Shown in pieces: positions 44,147 to 53,593 of a stretch of DNA of 64,000 nucleotides (positions within the stretch are counted from its first letter, which is position 1; every line of letters begins with the position of its first letter). The stretch lies in contig JAJDDB010000035.1 in the NCBI GenBank assembly GCA_029260575.1, positions 186,001-250,000 on the forward strand, read 5' to 3'. Under the pieces are notes generated by a model, which ran no database searches, was not told the DNA's origin, and saw only the letters and a program-made list of their open reading frames with translations. The position numbers and the translations under genes are program-made. Source of the DNA: Phycisphaerales bacterium (GTDB lineage: Bacteria; Planctomycetota; Phycisphaerae; Phycisphaerales; SM1A02).

Positions 44147-45130
44147 TCAGAACTGGCGAAGAAATCGCGCATCGTTCTCATACAACCAGCGAATATCCGC
44201 GATGCCGTACTTGCGCATGGCGATGCGTTCAATACCCAGACCGAACGCAAAGCCGGTCCACTGCTCGGGGTCGTAGCCGACAGCTGTAAATACGTTGGGG
44301 TCGACCATGCCGCAGCCGCCGAGTTCGACCCATTGCCACTGCCCTTTGACCTTCATTTTCATGTCGACTTCAGCGCTGGGTTCGGTGAACGGGAAGAAGC
44401 TCGGCCGAATGCGCACCTCCGCTTCCGGGCCGAAATACGCCTGGGCAAACTGAAACAGTGTCGTCTTCAGACCCACCATCGTGACATTTCGATCAACGTA
44501 TAAGCCTTCAACCTGGTTGAACATCGAGTAATGCGTCGCATCATGCGTGTCCGGGCGGTACACCCTGCCGATGGAAATAATCTTCAACGGCGGCTCGGTC
44601 TTTTCCATCGTGCGAATCTGCACGGTCGATGTCTGCGAGCGCAGCAGCAGATCATCTTCCAGATAGAAATTGTCGATTGGATCGCGTGCGGGATGATCAT
44701 CGGGAATGTTCAGTGCGACGAAGTTGTGCCGTTCGTCTTCCACCTCCGGGCCGTAGGCAACGGTGAAACCCATGCGCGCGAAGACTTCGATGATCTCATC
44801 GATCGTTCGGCTGAGGATGTGTCGTCTGCCTGCGCCAATGGGCAGGCCCGGCTCGGTGACGTCGTAGCTGGGGCCGGCCTTTGCGGCACCGGCCAGTGAC
44901 GATTTGCGCTGTTCGTAGGCAGCTTCAAGCGTTCGCTTGGCTTCATTGAAGCGCTGCCCGACAGCAGAACGTTGTTCTGCAGGCACTTCGCGCATGTTCG
45001 GGGCGGCGGTCTTTACAGCACCTTTGCTGCCGAGATACTTGATCCGCCACTGCTCAAGCACATCGTTGTCGTGCGCCGTTGCAAGTGCAGCCAAGGCATC
45101 GTTTTCGAGTTTGTCCAACTGATCCAGCAT
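44147..45130 (-). CDS. pheS: Phenylalanine--tRNA ligase alpha subunit
   Basis: The catalytic subunit of PheRS has 327 residues. It has an N-terminal coiled coil, then class II motif 1 (DEIIEVFARMGFTVAYGPEVE), motif 2 (ISIGRVYRPDTHDATHYSMF) and motif 3 (WTGFAFGLGIERIAMRKYGI). The beta subunit gene pheT, usually next to it, is not in the window. The gene is co-directional with the small hypothetical upstream. Confidence 0.97.
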   Translation of the reverse strand: MLDQLDKLENDALAALATAHDNDVLEQWRIKYLGSKGAVKTAAPNMREVPAEQRSAVGQRFNEAKRTLEAAYEQRKSSLAGAAKAGPSYDVTEPGLPIGAGRRHILSRTIDEIIEVFARMGFTVAYGPEVEDERHNFVALNIPDDHPARDPIDNFYLEDDLLLRSQTSTVQIRTMEKTEPPLKIISIGRVYRPDTHDATHYSMFNQVEGLYVDRNVTMVGLKTTLFQFAQAYFGPEAEVRIRPSFFPFTEPSAEVDMKMKVKGQWQWVELGGCGMVDPNVFTAVGYDPEQWTGFAFGLGIERIAMRKYGIADIRWLYENDARFLRQF

Positions 45131-45177
45131 GGATTGTGCAGTGTAGCGGCTTCGGTGCGAGGTTCCGGCTGCGTCAT

Positions 45178-45435
45178 TCAGCCTTCTGCAAGCTGATAGA
45201 ACCCCCGGCCGGCGTCGGTGAGTTTGCCCTGGCGGACGAGTTCATCCCAGACGGCTTTGTCGTATTGGTGCGGCGGCATGATCGCCATGACCTGCGACTG
45301 CTTGCCGCTGGTCAGCGGATTACGGCCGATCTTCGATTCCTCGTTGAGTTTGGTCAGCTTCATGCGCTTGCGAAACGCTTTCATGGCGGCCTTGAGCTGC
45401 TCCGACGGGATTGCGGGTGGGGTGTCTTCGCACAT
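45178..45435 (-). CDS. Small conserved hypothetical protein
   Basis: This 85-residue, basic protein has SEQLKAAMKAFRKRMKLTKL, NPLTSGKQSQVMAIMPPHQY and an end predicted to be a small winged-helix-like fold (VWDELVRQGKLTDAGRGFYQ). It is not recognised by name. It sits between rplQ and pheS, with a terminator between it and rplQ. Confidence 0.6.
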   Translation of the reverse strand: MCEDTPPAIPSEQLKAAMKAFRKRMKLTKLNEESKIGRNPLTSGKQSQVMAIMPPHQYDKAVWDELVRQGKLTDAGRGFYQLAEG

Positions 45436-45524
45436 GGGATGAGATTGTAGATCACTTTCGCCAAATCAACCTGCGTCGGCGAAGACTCAGACACGGCTTC
45501 TGTGAAATGTGACCTCAAAAGCAA

Positions 45525-45556
45525 ACAAGCCGCCGGAACATGGTCCGGCGGCTTGT
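45525..45556 (-). terminator. Terminator of the ribosomal protein operon
   Basis: A perfect 13-base stem acaagccgccgga, loop acatgg, tccggcggcttgt begins 31 bases after the rplQ stop. On the minus strand it is followed by ttgcttttgagg. It ends the operon that starts at rpsJ. Confidence 0.85.
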
Positions 45557-45586
45557 AGAGTTGCGATTCAAACGATGAGCAGTAGA

Positions 45587-46297
45587 TCAGTCTTTGGATT
45601 CCGTCTCGTCGGTGGCTTCGGATGTGACATCCTCATCGACGGGAGCAGCCGCGTCCTCCGGCTCAGCAACTGCGGTTGCGGTTGCTGCGTCGTCCTCAAC
45701 TGCTTCCTGCTTTTTCGCGCCGCCGGAATTCTTGCGAAGGCTGGATGCGAATTCAGCACGACGGTTGGCCCGGCGTTTTCGTCCGGAACCTGCGCCGCCG
45801 ATTTCGGGGCCGTCTTCCTGACCGACGAATTGCAGAATGACGAGATCAGCGCCATCGCCGAGGCGGTGCGTGCCGAGCTTGACGATGCGGGTATAGCCGC
45901 CATTGCGATCGGCAAACATCGGCGCGACATTTGTCAGTACATGCTGCACCAGCCGAGGTGCTTTGCGCACTTCGCCGTAACGGTTGAACTCAATGTCGCT
46001 TTCGCTTGGCAGATCGAAGTAGGGATTGTCCTTCTTTGATTCGCTGACGTTGGGGTCAGCAACCCAACTGTGGATCTTGCGATCGTTGAGTCGCTGCTCC
46101 AGCAGACGCCGTGCACGAAAGTCGCCGCGCTTGGCGATTGTGATTAATCGTTCGATGAACGGCTGGACCGCCTTCGCCTTGGGAAGCGTGGTCTGAATCT
46201 CGCCGTGCTCGAACAACGCCGCAGCAAGGTTTCGGAACATCGCCCTGCGATGTTCGCTGGTGCGGTTGAGTTGTCTGCCGCCAATTCGATGACGCAT
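45587..46297 (-). CDS. rplQ: 50S ribosomal protein L17 with C-terminal extension
   Basis: L17 opens MRHRIGGRQLNRTSEHRRAM and continues with MFRNLAAALFEHGEIQTTLPKAK, as in all L17. The core ends near residue 145. It carries a further 90 residues: first basic (GRKRRANRRAEFASSLRKNSGG), then acidic Ala/Glu/Asp-rich to the end. E. coli L17 has 127 residues. It is the last gene of the operon. Confidence 0.95.
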   Translation of the reverse strand: MRHRIGGRQLNRTSEHRRAMFRNLAAALFEHGEIQTTLPKAKAVQPFIERLITIAKRGDFRARRLLEQRLNDRKIHSWVADPNVSESKKDNPYFDLPSESDIEFNRYGEVRKAPRLVQHVLTNVAPMFADRNGGYTRIVKLGTHRLGDGADLVILQFVGQEDGPEIGGAGSGRKRRANRRAEFASSLRKNSGGAKKQEAVEDDAATATAVAEPEDAAAPVDEDVTSEATDETESKD

Positions 46298-46361
46298 AGC
46301 CGTACTCCTTCAACCTCGAACGTGACGCGATCCGACCGTTCGGGTCTCAAACAAAATCCAA

Positions 46362-47381
46362 TCAGACTTCCGCAGAAGTGCTTGATGTTCCTGCGACGCC
46401 TTCGGGTAGCGTCATTCCAAAGCTCAGACCCAATTCTTCGAGCTTGCGTTTCACTTCACGAAGCGACGTCTTGCCGAAGCTTCGAACGGACAACAAATCC
46501 TGCTCATCACGTTGCACAAGTTCGCCGACGGATGCGATGTTGGCTGATTCCAGGCAGTTGTTGGCCCGGACGGTCAGATTCATCTCGTCGATGGTCATCT
46601 GCATCTTGCGGATGAATTCATCATCAACACTCGCTGCGGCGCTTGCCTCCGGTGAGACGCGCTTTTCACCAAGATCAAAATATTGCACAAACGGGTTGAG
46701 GTGCTTACGCAGAATCTTGGCCGCCTCGACCATCGCCATCTCCGGCGACACCGTTCCGTCGGTCCACAGGTCAAGAATCAATTTGTCATAGTCGGTGCGT
46801 TGGCCGATACGAGCATCTTCCACACGATAGCGCACGCGCTGCACGGGGCTGAAGATCGCATCAACCGGAATCTCGCCGATGATCTGCTCATCACGGTTGG
46901 CGAAGTATTCACTGGCGGGGCGATAGCCTCGGCCCTTGTCGACGTTGATCTCCGCTTCGAAGTCAACCTCATCGGTCAACGTGCAGATAATGTGCTCCGG
47001 GTTGTCAATCATGATGCTGGTGTCCGCTTCGATCAGATCAGCGGTGACTTCGCCCGGGCCGGTGGCTGCGAGGCGCATCGTGCGTGGGCCTTCGCCGTCG
47101 AGACTGACGATCAAGCCCTTCATATTCAGGATGATGTCGGTGACGTCTTCCATCACACCGGGCATGGTTGAGAATTCATGCTCAACGCCCTGAATGCGAG
47201 CCGAGACGACAGCAGCGCCTTCGATGCTCGACAGCAGAATACGACGAAGGCTGTTGCCGATGGTCGTACCAAAGCCGCGCTCGAAAGGCTCAGCAACGAA
47301 ACGTGCGAATGTATCGCTGCTGCTCTTTTCATCAATTTCCACCCTAGCGGGCAGTTCCAGTCCGCGCCAGCGAACATGCAT
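46362..47381 (-). CDS. rpoA: DNA-directed RNA polymerase subunit alpha
   Basis: This 339-residue protein dimerises and begins core enzyme assembly. The N-terminal domain has the conserved VAEPFERGFGTTIGNSLRRILLSSIEGAAV. The C-terminal domain (about 265-330) has NLTVRANNCLESANIASVGELVQ and LLSVRSFGKTSLREVKRKL, which contact UP elements and activators. Met at 47381 (MHVRWRGLELP) was chosen over 47420. rpsD (S4), often just upstream, is missing; rpsK is the neighbour. Confidence 0.97.
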   Translation of the reverse strand: MHVRWRGLELPARVEIDEKSSSDTFARFVAEPFERGFGTTIGNSLRRILLSSIEGAAVVSARIQGVEHEFSTMPGVMEDVTDIILNMKGLIVSLDGEGPRTMRLAATGPGEVTADLIEADTSIMIDNPEHIICTLTDEVDFEAEINVDKGRGYRPASEYFANRDEQIIGEIPVDAIFSPVQRVRYRVEDARIGQRTDYDKLILDLWTDGTVSPEMAMVEAAKILRKHLNPFVQYFDLGEKRVSPEASAAASVDDEFIRKMQMTIDEMNLTVRANNCLESANIASVGELVQRDEQDLLSVRSFGKTSLREVKRKLEELGLSFGMTLPEGVAGTSSTSAEV

Positions 47382-47561
47382 GGGAATACTCCAAACCTTC
47401 AGCAGAGCCTTAAGGGGCACACCTCCGGGAGCACGGAGCTGGTCGATTCCTGCTGAGCGAATCGCCGGTCCTTCTGTCCCGTCGGGAAAACAATCATGTC
47501 AAACGACGTTGCACCGAATGAAGGTGACAACGTGTGCGGGCATCCAGCCCGGATTCCAAGG

Positions 47562-47936
47562 TCAGACGCGGCGCTTCTTCGGCGGCCGGCATCCGTTGTG
47601 CGGGATCGGTGTGTGATCTTCCACTGCGGTAATCCGCAGACCCGCCTGCTCAAGGCTGGTGATTGCTGACTCTCGGCCGGAGCCGGGGCCCTTCACACGC
47701 ACTTCGACTTCACGCATACCCATGCGCCGCGCCTTCTGCGCACAACGTTCGGCTGCGCGGTTGGCGGCAAACGGCGTCGCCTTGCGAGCACCTTTGAAAC
47801 CGACCGTGCCGGCGGAATCCCAGCACAGGGTTTCGCCGTTCATGTCGGTGACGGTCACCATGGTGTTGTTGAAGGTGGCGTTGATGTGGACGATGCCCTT
47901 GATCACACCTTTTCGAATCTTCTTTTTCTTTGCCAT
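47562..47936 (-). CDS. rpsK: 30S ribosomal protein S11
   Basis: S11 (124 residues) lies in the 30S platform. It opens [20 protein letters not shown] and then [11 protein letters not shown]; the C-terminus [18 protein letters not shown] is invariant. ATG 47936 was chosen; the frame remains open upstream. Confidence 0.97.
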   Translation of the reverse strand: MAKKKKIRKGVIKGIVHINATFNNTMVTVTDMNGETLCWDSAGTVGFKGARKATPFAANRAAERCAQKARRMGMREVEVRVKGPGSGRESAITSLEQAGLRITAVEDHTPIPHNGCRPPKKRRV

Positions 47937-48032
47937 AGCTTCTGCAAATCCTCTCGCTGAATGCAGTTCCTTCTCCGGCGATCCCGGCAGGAACCTCACG
48001 AGTCACACTGACGGCACGCAGCCGACAGTCAA

Positions 48033-48410
48033 TTATCCCTTGACGCCCTTCTTTCCGGCGACCGTCTTCTTGCGGCCCTTGCGGGTGCGAGCATTACATC
48101 GTGTGCGCTGTCCGCGAACCGGCAGGCCACGTCGATGACGTTCACCGCGATAGCTGCGAATGTCGCGCAGCCGCTGAATATTCTGCTGAATCTGACGACG
48201 CAGCACACCTTCGACCACATAACCGGAGTCGATGATTTCAGCGATGCGGCTGACTTCCTGATCCGACAGATCCTTCGCTTTGGTATCCGGATCGATGCCG
48301 GTCTCAGCGAGAATTTCGTCCGCAAACTTCGGGCCGATACCGTAGATGTACCGAAGCGAGTAGCGAATCTTTTTCTGTTCCGGAATGTCAACACCGGCGA
48401 TACGAGGCAT
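48033..48410 (-). CDS. rpsM: 30S ribosomal protein S13
   Basis: S13 (125 residues) contacts the 50S subunit and the P-site t[34 protein letters not shown] and [20 protein letters not shown] are family hallmarks. It is located between rpmJ and rpsK in the normal order. Confidence 0.98.
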   Translation of the reverse strand: MPRIAGVDIPEQKKIRYSLRYIYGIGPKFADEILAETGIDPDTKAKDLSDQEVSRIAEIIDSGYVVEGVLRRQIQQNIQRLRDIRSYRGERHRRGLPVRGQRTRCNARTRKGRKKTVAGKKGVKG

Positions 48411-48442
48411 GGTTCACTCCTGACGGTGCGCGAATACCGCGC

Positions 48443-48559
48443 TCAACCCTGTCGTTGCTTCAGACGGGGGTTCTTCTTATTGATGACGTACCTTTTGCCT
48501 TTGCGGATGACGATCTGGCAATCTTTGGTGCGTCGCTTGATGCTTGACTGAACTTTCAT
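48443..48559 (-). CDS. rpmJ: 50S ribosomal protein L36, zinc-free form
   Basis: This small gene translates to 38 residues: [20 protein letters not shown], then [18 protein letters not shown]. The typical L36 zinc site C11-C14-C27-H33 is here T11-C14-N27-L33, so it cannot bind zinc in the usual way. It lies between infA and rpsM, the standard place for rpmJ. Confidence 0.95.
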   Translation of the reverse strand: MKVQSSIKRRTKDCQIVIRKGKRYVINKKNPRLKQRQG

Positions 48560-48587
48560 TACTTCAACTCTCGTTTCGATTTCGCTG

Positions 48588-48803
48588 TCAGTGGCGGTAG
48601 ACGATTCGTCCCTTGGTCATGTCGTACGGACTCATCTCCACCGTCACGCGGTCGCCCGGCAGAATCCGGATAAAGAACTTCCGCATCTTGCCACTGACGT
48701 AGGCAAGAATTTCCTGGTCGTTCTCGAGCTTCACTTTGAACCGGGCATCGGGCAACGCCTCGGTTACCTCTGCGTCCAAAGTGATCTTTTCTTCCTTAGC
48801 CAT
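48588..48803 (-). CDS. infA: Translation initiation factor IF-1
   Basis: IF-1 (71 residues) blocks the A site in initiation. It has a complete S1/OB fold: [40 protein letters not shown] and [20 protein letters not shown] 48803 was chosen; the open frame extends upstream to 48962 without homology. It follows secY; adk and map, often in between, are absent. Confidence 0.97.
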   Translation of the reverse strand: MAKEEKITLDAEVTEALPDARFKVKLENDQEILAYVSGKMRKFFIRILPGDRVTVEMSPYDMTKGRIVYRH

Positions 48804-48997
48804 ACGCTTCCAATTGGGTGCTTGGGCACCCGACGAACATCGCCGACCGACGCCGTCACTGCTATTCATTTTCGAATCCAGTTCGGCCGCCCCGGAAAAA
48901 TCCGCCACCAACGGCCAGAGAACGTGAATCGAGAAGTATATCGAGGCGTGCAATCGAGACAAGTTTGCCTGCCTCGACGCCTCTGGTTGTCTGGCCG

Positions 48998-50407
48998 TCA
49001 GCCCTTGCGGCTGCGAATACGGCCGGGTTTACTGCCCTCGCCTCCGCCGATCAGACCGGAATAGTTCCGCATCAGCAGGTTGGCTTCGATCCGCTGGATC
49101 AGGTCCAGGATCACAGCGACCACGATCAGCAGACCGGTGCCGCCGAGAAAGCTTGCCACAAAGAACGGCACGCCCATTTCAGTCGCCACAAGCGATGGGA
49201 TAATGGCAATGATCGCCAGGAACCCGCCGCCGACATATGTAATTCGTTCGACCACAGTCTCAAGATATTCAGCCGTTCGCGGCCCCGGCCGAAGACCGGG
49301 AATGAAGCTTCCGGATTCTCGAAGCTGCTTGGCCATATCTTCGGGGCTGAAAACGACAGTCGTCCAGAAGAAACTGAAGAAGTAGATCAGCAGGATTTCG
49401 ATGACGACGTACGGCCACATGCCCATCTGGAAGTTGTCCGCAAGGAAGGACGTCGTGTTGGCCCACCAGTCCGGACCGCTTGCAGACGCCTGCGTCCGCA
49501 TCCATCCGAAAATCGTGGATGGGAAGATCATCAGACTGCTTGCGAAGATGATCGGCATGACGCCGGCGTGGTTGATGCGCAGCGGCAGGTAATGTCGCTG
49601 CCCGCCATACACCTTCCGGCCGCGCGTGTGCTTGGCTTGCTGAATTGGTATGCGCCGCTGGGCCACCGTTATCACGATCGCGCCTGCCACAACAAAGACG
49701 AACGCAGCAGCGAGGAAAATGATCCCCATCACGCCGATGCCGCCCTCGCTGGATTGCTGGCTGACTTCGAAGTTCTCCACCAGCCACATGATCGCGCCGG
49801 GAAGCTGGGCGATGATTCCTGCTGTCAGAATCAGCGACACACCATTCCCGATGCCGTATTTGTCAATCTGCTCGCCGAGCCACATCAGGAAGATGCTGCC
49901 TGCGGTCAGGCCGGTGAGGCCGGCCGCATAGAACATCAGCTTTGCGCCTGGTGTTGCGAATGCTGGGGTTACGAGGCCTGAGCCTTCCATGAACTTCATC
50001 CACATCACGCCCTGCACGACACACATGGCGACCGTGGCGTAGCGCGTCCATTCCTGAATCTTCTGTTGGCCGCTTGCACCTTCCTTCTTCAGTTCCTGCA
50101 AGCGCGGCACTGCCGTCTGCAGAAGCTGGAAGATGATCGCTGCGGTGATGTACGGCATGATGCCCAGGCCGAAGATCGTCGACTGGCTGAGCGTGCCGCC
50201 GGAGAAAATCGAAGCGTATTGCAGCAGCCGCCCGAAGCCGTCGCTGTCGGTCTGCGAAGATTGGGCGAGCTGCTTGAGCGCGTTCTGGTCAACGCCCGGA
50301 AGCGGAATCCAGAATCCGATCCGATAGATCAGCAGCATGCCCAGCGTAAAAAGCACGCGGGTGCGCAGGTCGGCGATTCGGAAGATATTGATCAGTGCCT
50401 GGATCAT
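48998..50407 (-). CDS. secY: Protein translocase subunit SecY
   Basis: SecY (469 residues) is the central channel protein for export. About ten membrane helices are visible. Family features include [17 protein letters not shown] near the N-terminus, [20 protein letters not shown], the cytoplasmic loop [13 protein letters not shown] and the [17 protein letters not shown] block. It is located after rplO in the spc part. Confidence 0.97.
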   Translation of the reverse strand: MIQALINIFRIADLRTRVLFTLGMLLIYRIGFWIPLPGVDQNALKQLAQSSQTDSDGFGRLLQYASIFSGGTLSQSTIFGLGIMPYITAAIIFQLLQTAVPRLQELKKEGASGQQKIQEWTRYATVAMCVVQGVMWMKFMEGSGLVTPAFATPGAKLMFYAAGLTGLTAGSIFLMWLGEQIDKYGIGNGVSLILTAGIIAQLPGAIMWLVENFEVSQQSSEGGIGVMGIIFLAAAFVFVVAGAIVITVAQRRIPIQQAKHTRGRKVYGGQRHYLPLRINHAGVMPIIFASSLMIFPSTIFGWMRTQASASGPDWWANTTSFLADNFQMGMWPYVVIEILLIYFFSFFWTTVVFSPEDMAKQLRESGSFIPGLRPGPRTAEYLETVVERITYVGGGFLAIIAIIPSLVATEMGVPFFVASFLGGTGLLIVVAVILDLIQRIEANLLMRNYSGLIGGGEGSKPGRIRSRKG

Positions 50408-50468
50408 GTGACTGTTCGGCTCTAGAGCGTGTCGTGGTCGTAGAGATTAGCGAGCAATAGTGTTTGAA

Positions 50469-51029
50469 TCAGGATTCTTCGGTCTTCGCAGGGGCAACAA
50501 CTGCACCGCCGGACTTCTGCGCATCAAGACGGCGCTGACGTTTCTTGCCAACCGGAGCATTTGCGCGAATCCACTTTGTGGGTCCGGCTTCGGTCGCGGT
50601 GCCGCCTGCTTTTTCGATCTTTTCCTTTGCTGCCTTGGAAAACTTGGCTGCGGTGATTATGAGCTTCTTGGTGATCTCGCCATCGCCGAGCACTTTCAGC
50701 GGCTGCCGATCGTTACGAATGAGTCCGAGCTTGGATAACGATGTGGCATCAACGGTCGCGCCGTCGTCCACGCGCGCTTCAAGATCGCGGAGGTTCACGA
50801 TGTGATATTCGGTACGGAAGTTGAAGTTGGAGAAACCACGCTTGGGCAGACGCCGGGTGATCGGCATCTGTCCACCTTCAAACGCAGGACGTCGGCTGTA
50901 ACCAGCGCGACTCTTGGCACCTTTGTGTCCCCGGCCGGCCGTTCCACCCTGCCCGCTCGCTTCACCTCGTCCGATGCGCTTGCGGGCCGGCTTCTTGCCA
51001 ACCTTCTCAGTGATATCGTGAATCATCAT
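50469..51029 (-). CDS. rplO: 50S ribosomal protein L15
   Basis: This L15 of about 186 residues opens with IHDITEKVGKKPARKRIGRG and contains the Gly-rich SGQGGTAGRGHKGAKSRAGY and FEGGQMPITRRLPKRGF. The C-terminus is some 40 residues longer than in E. coli (RRLDAQKSGGAVVAPAKTEE). The L30 gene, rpmD, normally between rpsE and rplO, is missing. Confidence 0.96.
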   Translation of the reverse strand: MMIHDITEKVGKKPARKRIGRGEASGQGGTAGRGHKGAKSRAGYSRRPAFEGGQMPITRRLPKRGFSNFNFRTEYHIVNLRDLEARVDDGATVDATSLSKLGLIRNDRQPLKVLGDGEITKKLIITAAKFSKAAKEKIEKAGGTATEAGPTKWIRANAPVGKKRQRRLDAQKSGGAVVAPAKTEES

Positions 51030-51098
51030 GGCCAATTGCTCACAGTGTTACTCGGGAAAGCGCGAAACCCTTCCCGCAAATTCATCGTGTTCTCGTAC

Positions 51099-51851
51099 TC
51101 AGTTATCCGGGGTCGACTCACTCTGAGGCGATGTTTCTGCGGCTGGTGCGGCAGGGGCAGATTCAGCCGGGGCAGATTCAGCCGGTGCAGGTGCAGGGGA
51201 AGCCTGTTCTTGGGGAGCGGGCTTCCGCGGTTTCTGCTTGGGTGCATCAGTCCGCCGCGTCTTGGGCTTCGGCGCTGCCGATTCACCGTTGGCTTGCTTG
51301 TCATCAGGCGCAACAGCACCAGCGAAGGCATTGCCGCGCTCAATGGCGTCTTCCACCATTGTCTTGCCGAGGTCCATGCCGCGAAGCTGTTCGATGCGAC
51401 CCTTGGATTGCAGCTTGTTCAGGCCGTCAAATACAGCCTTGACGAGATTCTTGCTGTTGTTGGAGCCGTATGACTTGGTCAGGCAATCCTGAATGCCGAG
51501 CATTTCCAGTGGCGCGCGAACAGGAGCGCCTGCAATGACGCCGGTACCCGGCGATGCCGGAAGCAGCAGCACACTGCACGCTCCGAATCGGCCGGTCACT
51601 GCATGCGGCAGCGTGCGCCCCTGCAGCGGATAGCGCTTCATGCGCCGCCTGGCTTCTTTCTGCGCTTTCTCGATTGCTGGCGGAACCTGGTTGGCCTTGC
51701 CATAGCCAAAGCCCACGCTGCCGTTGCGGTCGCCCACAACAACCATTGAGCTGAAGCTGAATCGTCGACCACCTTTGACGGTGGCGGCGGTGCGAAACAC
51801 ACCTACCGTTGTCGATTCCAATGCTGCGCTGTCGTCGAGTCTTTCTGCCAT
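51099..51851 (-). CDS. rpsE: 30S ribosomal protein S5 with long C-terminal extension
   Basis: S5 helps decoding accuracy. The core has [39 protein letters not shown] and [19 protein letters not shown]. After residue ~175 there is a tail of about 75 residues, first Lys/Pro/Arg-rich and then Ala/Pro/Glu/Ser-rich; E. coli S5 ends near 167. The start may be ATG 51851 (AAAGG 10 bases before) or 51860. Confidence 0.95.
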   Translation of the reverse strand: MAERLDDSAALESTTVGVFRTAATVKGGRRFSFSSMVVVGDRNGSVGFGYGKANQVPPAIEKAQKEARRRMKRYPLQGRTLPHAVTGRFGACSVLLLPASPGTGVIAGAPVRAPLEMLGIQDCLTKSYGSNNSKNLVKAVFDGLNKLQSKGRIEQLRGMDLGKTMVEDAIERGNAFAGAVAPDDKQANGESAAPKPKTRRTDAPKQKPRKPAPQEQASPAPAPAESAPAESAPAAPAAETSPQSESTPDN

Positions 51852-51906
51852 CGAATTCATGCCTTTAGCAAATGGCGAAACCGGCATCGTGCCGGCCGCC
51901 GAATAT

Positions 51907-52284
51907 TCAGAACTTCAGTCCAGCTTCGCGAGCACCATCAGCAAACGCCTTGATCCTGCCGTGATACCGGAATCCGGATCGGTCAAACACCACTGTTTCG
52001 ACGCCGGCTTCCTTGGCCCGTGCACCGAGCTTCTTGCCGAGTTCAGCAGTCACGCTGCAGTTGCACACCGCTTTGCTCGCGCCTTTCTCATTCGTCGAAG
52101 CCGAAGCAAGTGTCCGACCCGCCATGTCGTCAATAATCTGCGCGTAGAAATGACAGTTGCTCCGGAACACGGACAAGCGCGGTCGATCCGGCATGCCGAT
52201 GATCCGCTTGCGCAGACCGCGCTTTCGTCGCATGCGACGCGCCAGGGAAGGACTCTTGTATTGTTTCGTCTTTGTAGTAGTCAT
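51907..52284 (-). CDS. rplR: 50S ribosomal protein L18
   Basis: L18 (125 residues) binds 5S rRNA. It has LARRMRRKRGLRKRIIG, RPRLSVFRSNCHFYAQIIDD and the C-terminus FDRSGFRYHGRIKAFADGAR. ATG 52284 was chosen. Order rplF-rplR-rpsE is normal. Confidence 0.97.
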   Translation of the reverse strand: MTTTKTKQYKSPSLARRMRRKRGLRKRIIGMPDRPRLSVFRSNCHFYAQIIDDMAGRTLASASTNEKGASKAVCNCSVTAELGKKLGARAKEAGVETVVFDRSGFRYHGRIKAFADGAREAGLKF

Positions 52285-52318
52285 TTCAATGCCGCCAATT
52301 GTGCGCGATTGATCTTGC

Positions 52319-52876
52319 TTACGCGCCGAAGACCTTGCCCTGCTTGCGCATGATGATCTCATCCGTGTACTTGATGCCTTTGCCGTTGTATGGCTCCGGC
52401 GGACGCTTGGACCGCACCACTGCTGCGAACTGCCCGACTGCCTGCTTATCAGGGCCGGTGATCGTGACGAACTGACCATCGACAGCGAATTCCACCGAAG
52501 CGGGCGGGGTGAGATCAACCGGGTGGCAGAATCCGATGTTCAGTCGCAGTGTCTTGCCCTGCGGCTGCGCGTTCCAACCCACGCCGACAATCTCGAGTTT
52601 CTTCTGATAGCCGTCTGCTGCCCCGGTGATGAGATTTTGAATGCGCGCCCGGGAGGTGCCCCAGAATGCACGGATCCGGCGAATCTCCATCTGATCTTCT
52701 GGAACAGTGCAGACGATCTGCTTTTCGTTTTCATCCCACGTGACAGTCACTTCCGGCGACCAGGTGTATGACAACTTGCCTTTGGGGCCGTCCACGTTGA
52801 TGGTGCGCGACTTCGCATCAAGGTTGACCTTGACGTTCCCGGGCACCGTGATGGGTTTTTTTCCTATACGAGACAT
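52319..52876 (-). CDS. rplF: 50S ribosomal protein L6
   Basis: L6 (185 residues) lies near the factor-binding site. It opens MSRIGKKPITVPGNVKVNLD and ends with the L6 signature PEPYNGKGIKYTDEIIMRKQ. It has two similar alpha/beta halves and the normal family length. Confidence 0.97.
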   Translation of the reverse strand: MSRIGKKPITVPGNVKVNLDAKSRTINVDGPKGKLSYTWSPEVTVTWDENEKQIVCTVPEDQMEIRRIRAFWGTSRARIQNLITGAADGYQKKLEIVGVGWNAQPQGKTLRLNIGFCHPVDLTPPASVEFAVDGQFVTITGPDKQAVGQFAAVVRSKRPPEPYNGKGIKYTDEIIMRKQGKVFGA

Positions 52877-52913
52877 TTCAAACTGCTCCTCGCTGCTGCC
52901 TGCAACGAATGGT

Positions 52914-53312
52914 TTACATCACGATGGCGACGACCTCTCCGCCGACGTTCTTTTCCCTGCACGCACGATCGCTTAGCACGCCGTGACTGGTGGAGATGAC
53001 CGCAATGCCGAGGCCCTGCAACGGCCGGGGAATATCCTCGACCTGTTTATAGACCCGACAACCAGGCTTGGAGACGCGCTGGATCGAGTTGATCAGGCGT
53101 TCGCCGCGCGGGCCGTATTTGAGCTTGACGTTCAACACCCGACGGGGACCGTTTTCAACAGCCTCGTAGCCATCGATGTAGCCCTCGCTCTGCAACACGC
53201 TCAGCACGCCGCGGTTGAGCTTATTGTCCAGCGCAGTGAGGTTCCGAGCGTCATTGCGCGCAGCATTGCGGATGCGCGTCAGTAAATCTGCTGTGAGATC
53301 GTTCAGTGCCAT
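52914..53312 (-). CDS. rpsH: 30S ribosomal protein S8
   Basis: S8 (132 residues) is a primary 16S binder and, in E. coli, the translational repressor of the spc operon. It has LTADLLTRIRNAARND, SKPGCRVYKQVEDIPRPLQG and ISTSHGVLSDRACREKNVGG, the conserved C-terminus. Confidence 0.97.
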   Translation of the reverse strand: MALNDLTADLLTRIRNAARNDARNLTALDNKLNRGVLSVLQSEGYIDGYEAVENGPRRVLNVKLKYGPRGERLINSIQRVSKPGCRVYKQVEDIPRPLQGLGIAVISTSHGVLSDRACREKNVGGEVVAIVM

Positions 53313-53349
53313 CGTTATCTCCGATGACCGCGCGTCTGCGCGGTCGTGT

Positions 53350-53535
53350 TCACCAACTTGCCTTACGCATTCCCGGAACCATCCCCCGCAGCGCGAGTTC
53401 GCGCAGCACAATTCGGCTGACGCCGAACTTGCGGTAATACCCGCGGGCCCGACCGGTGATTTGACACCGATTGACCTTGCGGCTCGAGAACTTCGGGGTC
53501 TTTTTCATTTTGGCGAACTTTGCCTTACTGGCCAT
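53350..53535 (-). CDS. rpsN: 30S ribosomal protein S14, short form without zinc site
   Basis: This 61-residue S14 has the length and frame of the type-Z, zinc-binding S14: [20 protein letters not shown], then [19 protein letters not shown] and PGMRKASW. In the type-Z proteins the zinc ligands are C24, C27, C40 and C43; here they are C24, T27, S40 and V43. So it is a zinc-free short S14. It sits in the usual position between rplE and rpsH. Confidence 0.96.
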   Translation of the reverse strand: MASKAKFAKMKKTPKFSSRKVNRCQITGRARGYYRKFGVSRIVLRELALRGMVPGMRKASW

Positions 53536-53593
53536 ATCGTTGCTTTCTGTCTGGGGTCTCTGAAACTGCTTCAGTACGTTGCCGATCTTGATG

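Noticed and set aside
48818-49981. Plus-strand frame of 387 codons opposite infA and secY
   Set aside because: SecY helices on the minus strand are unmistakable; the frame has no domain.
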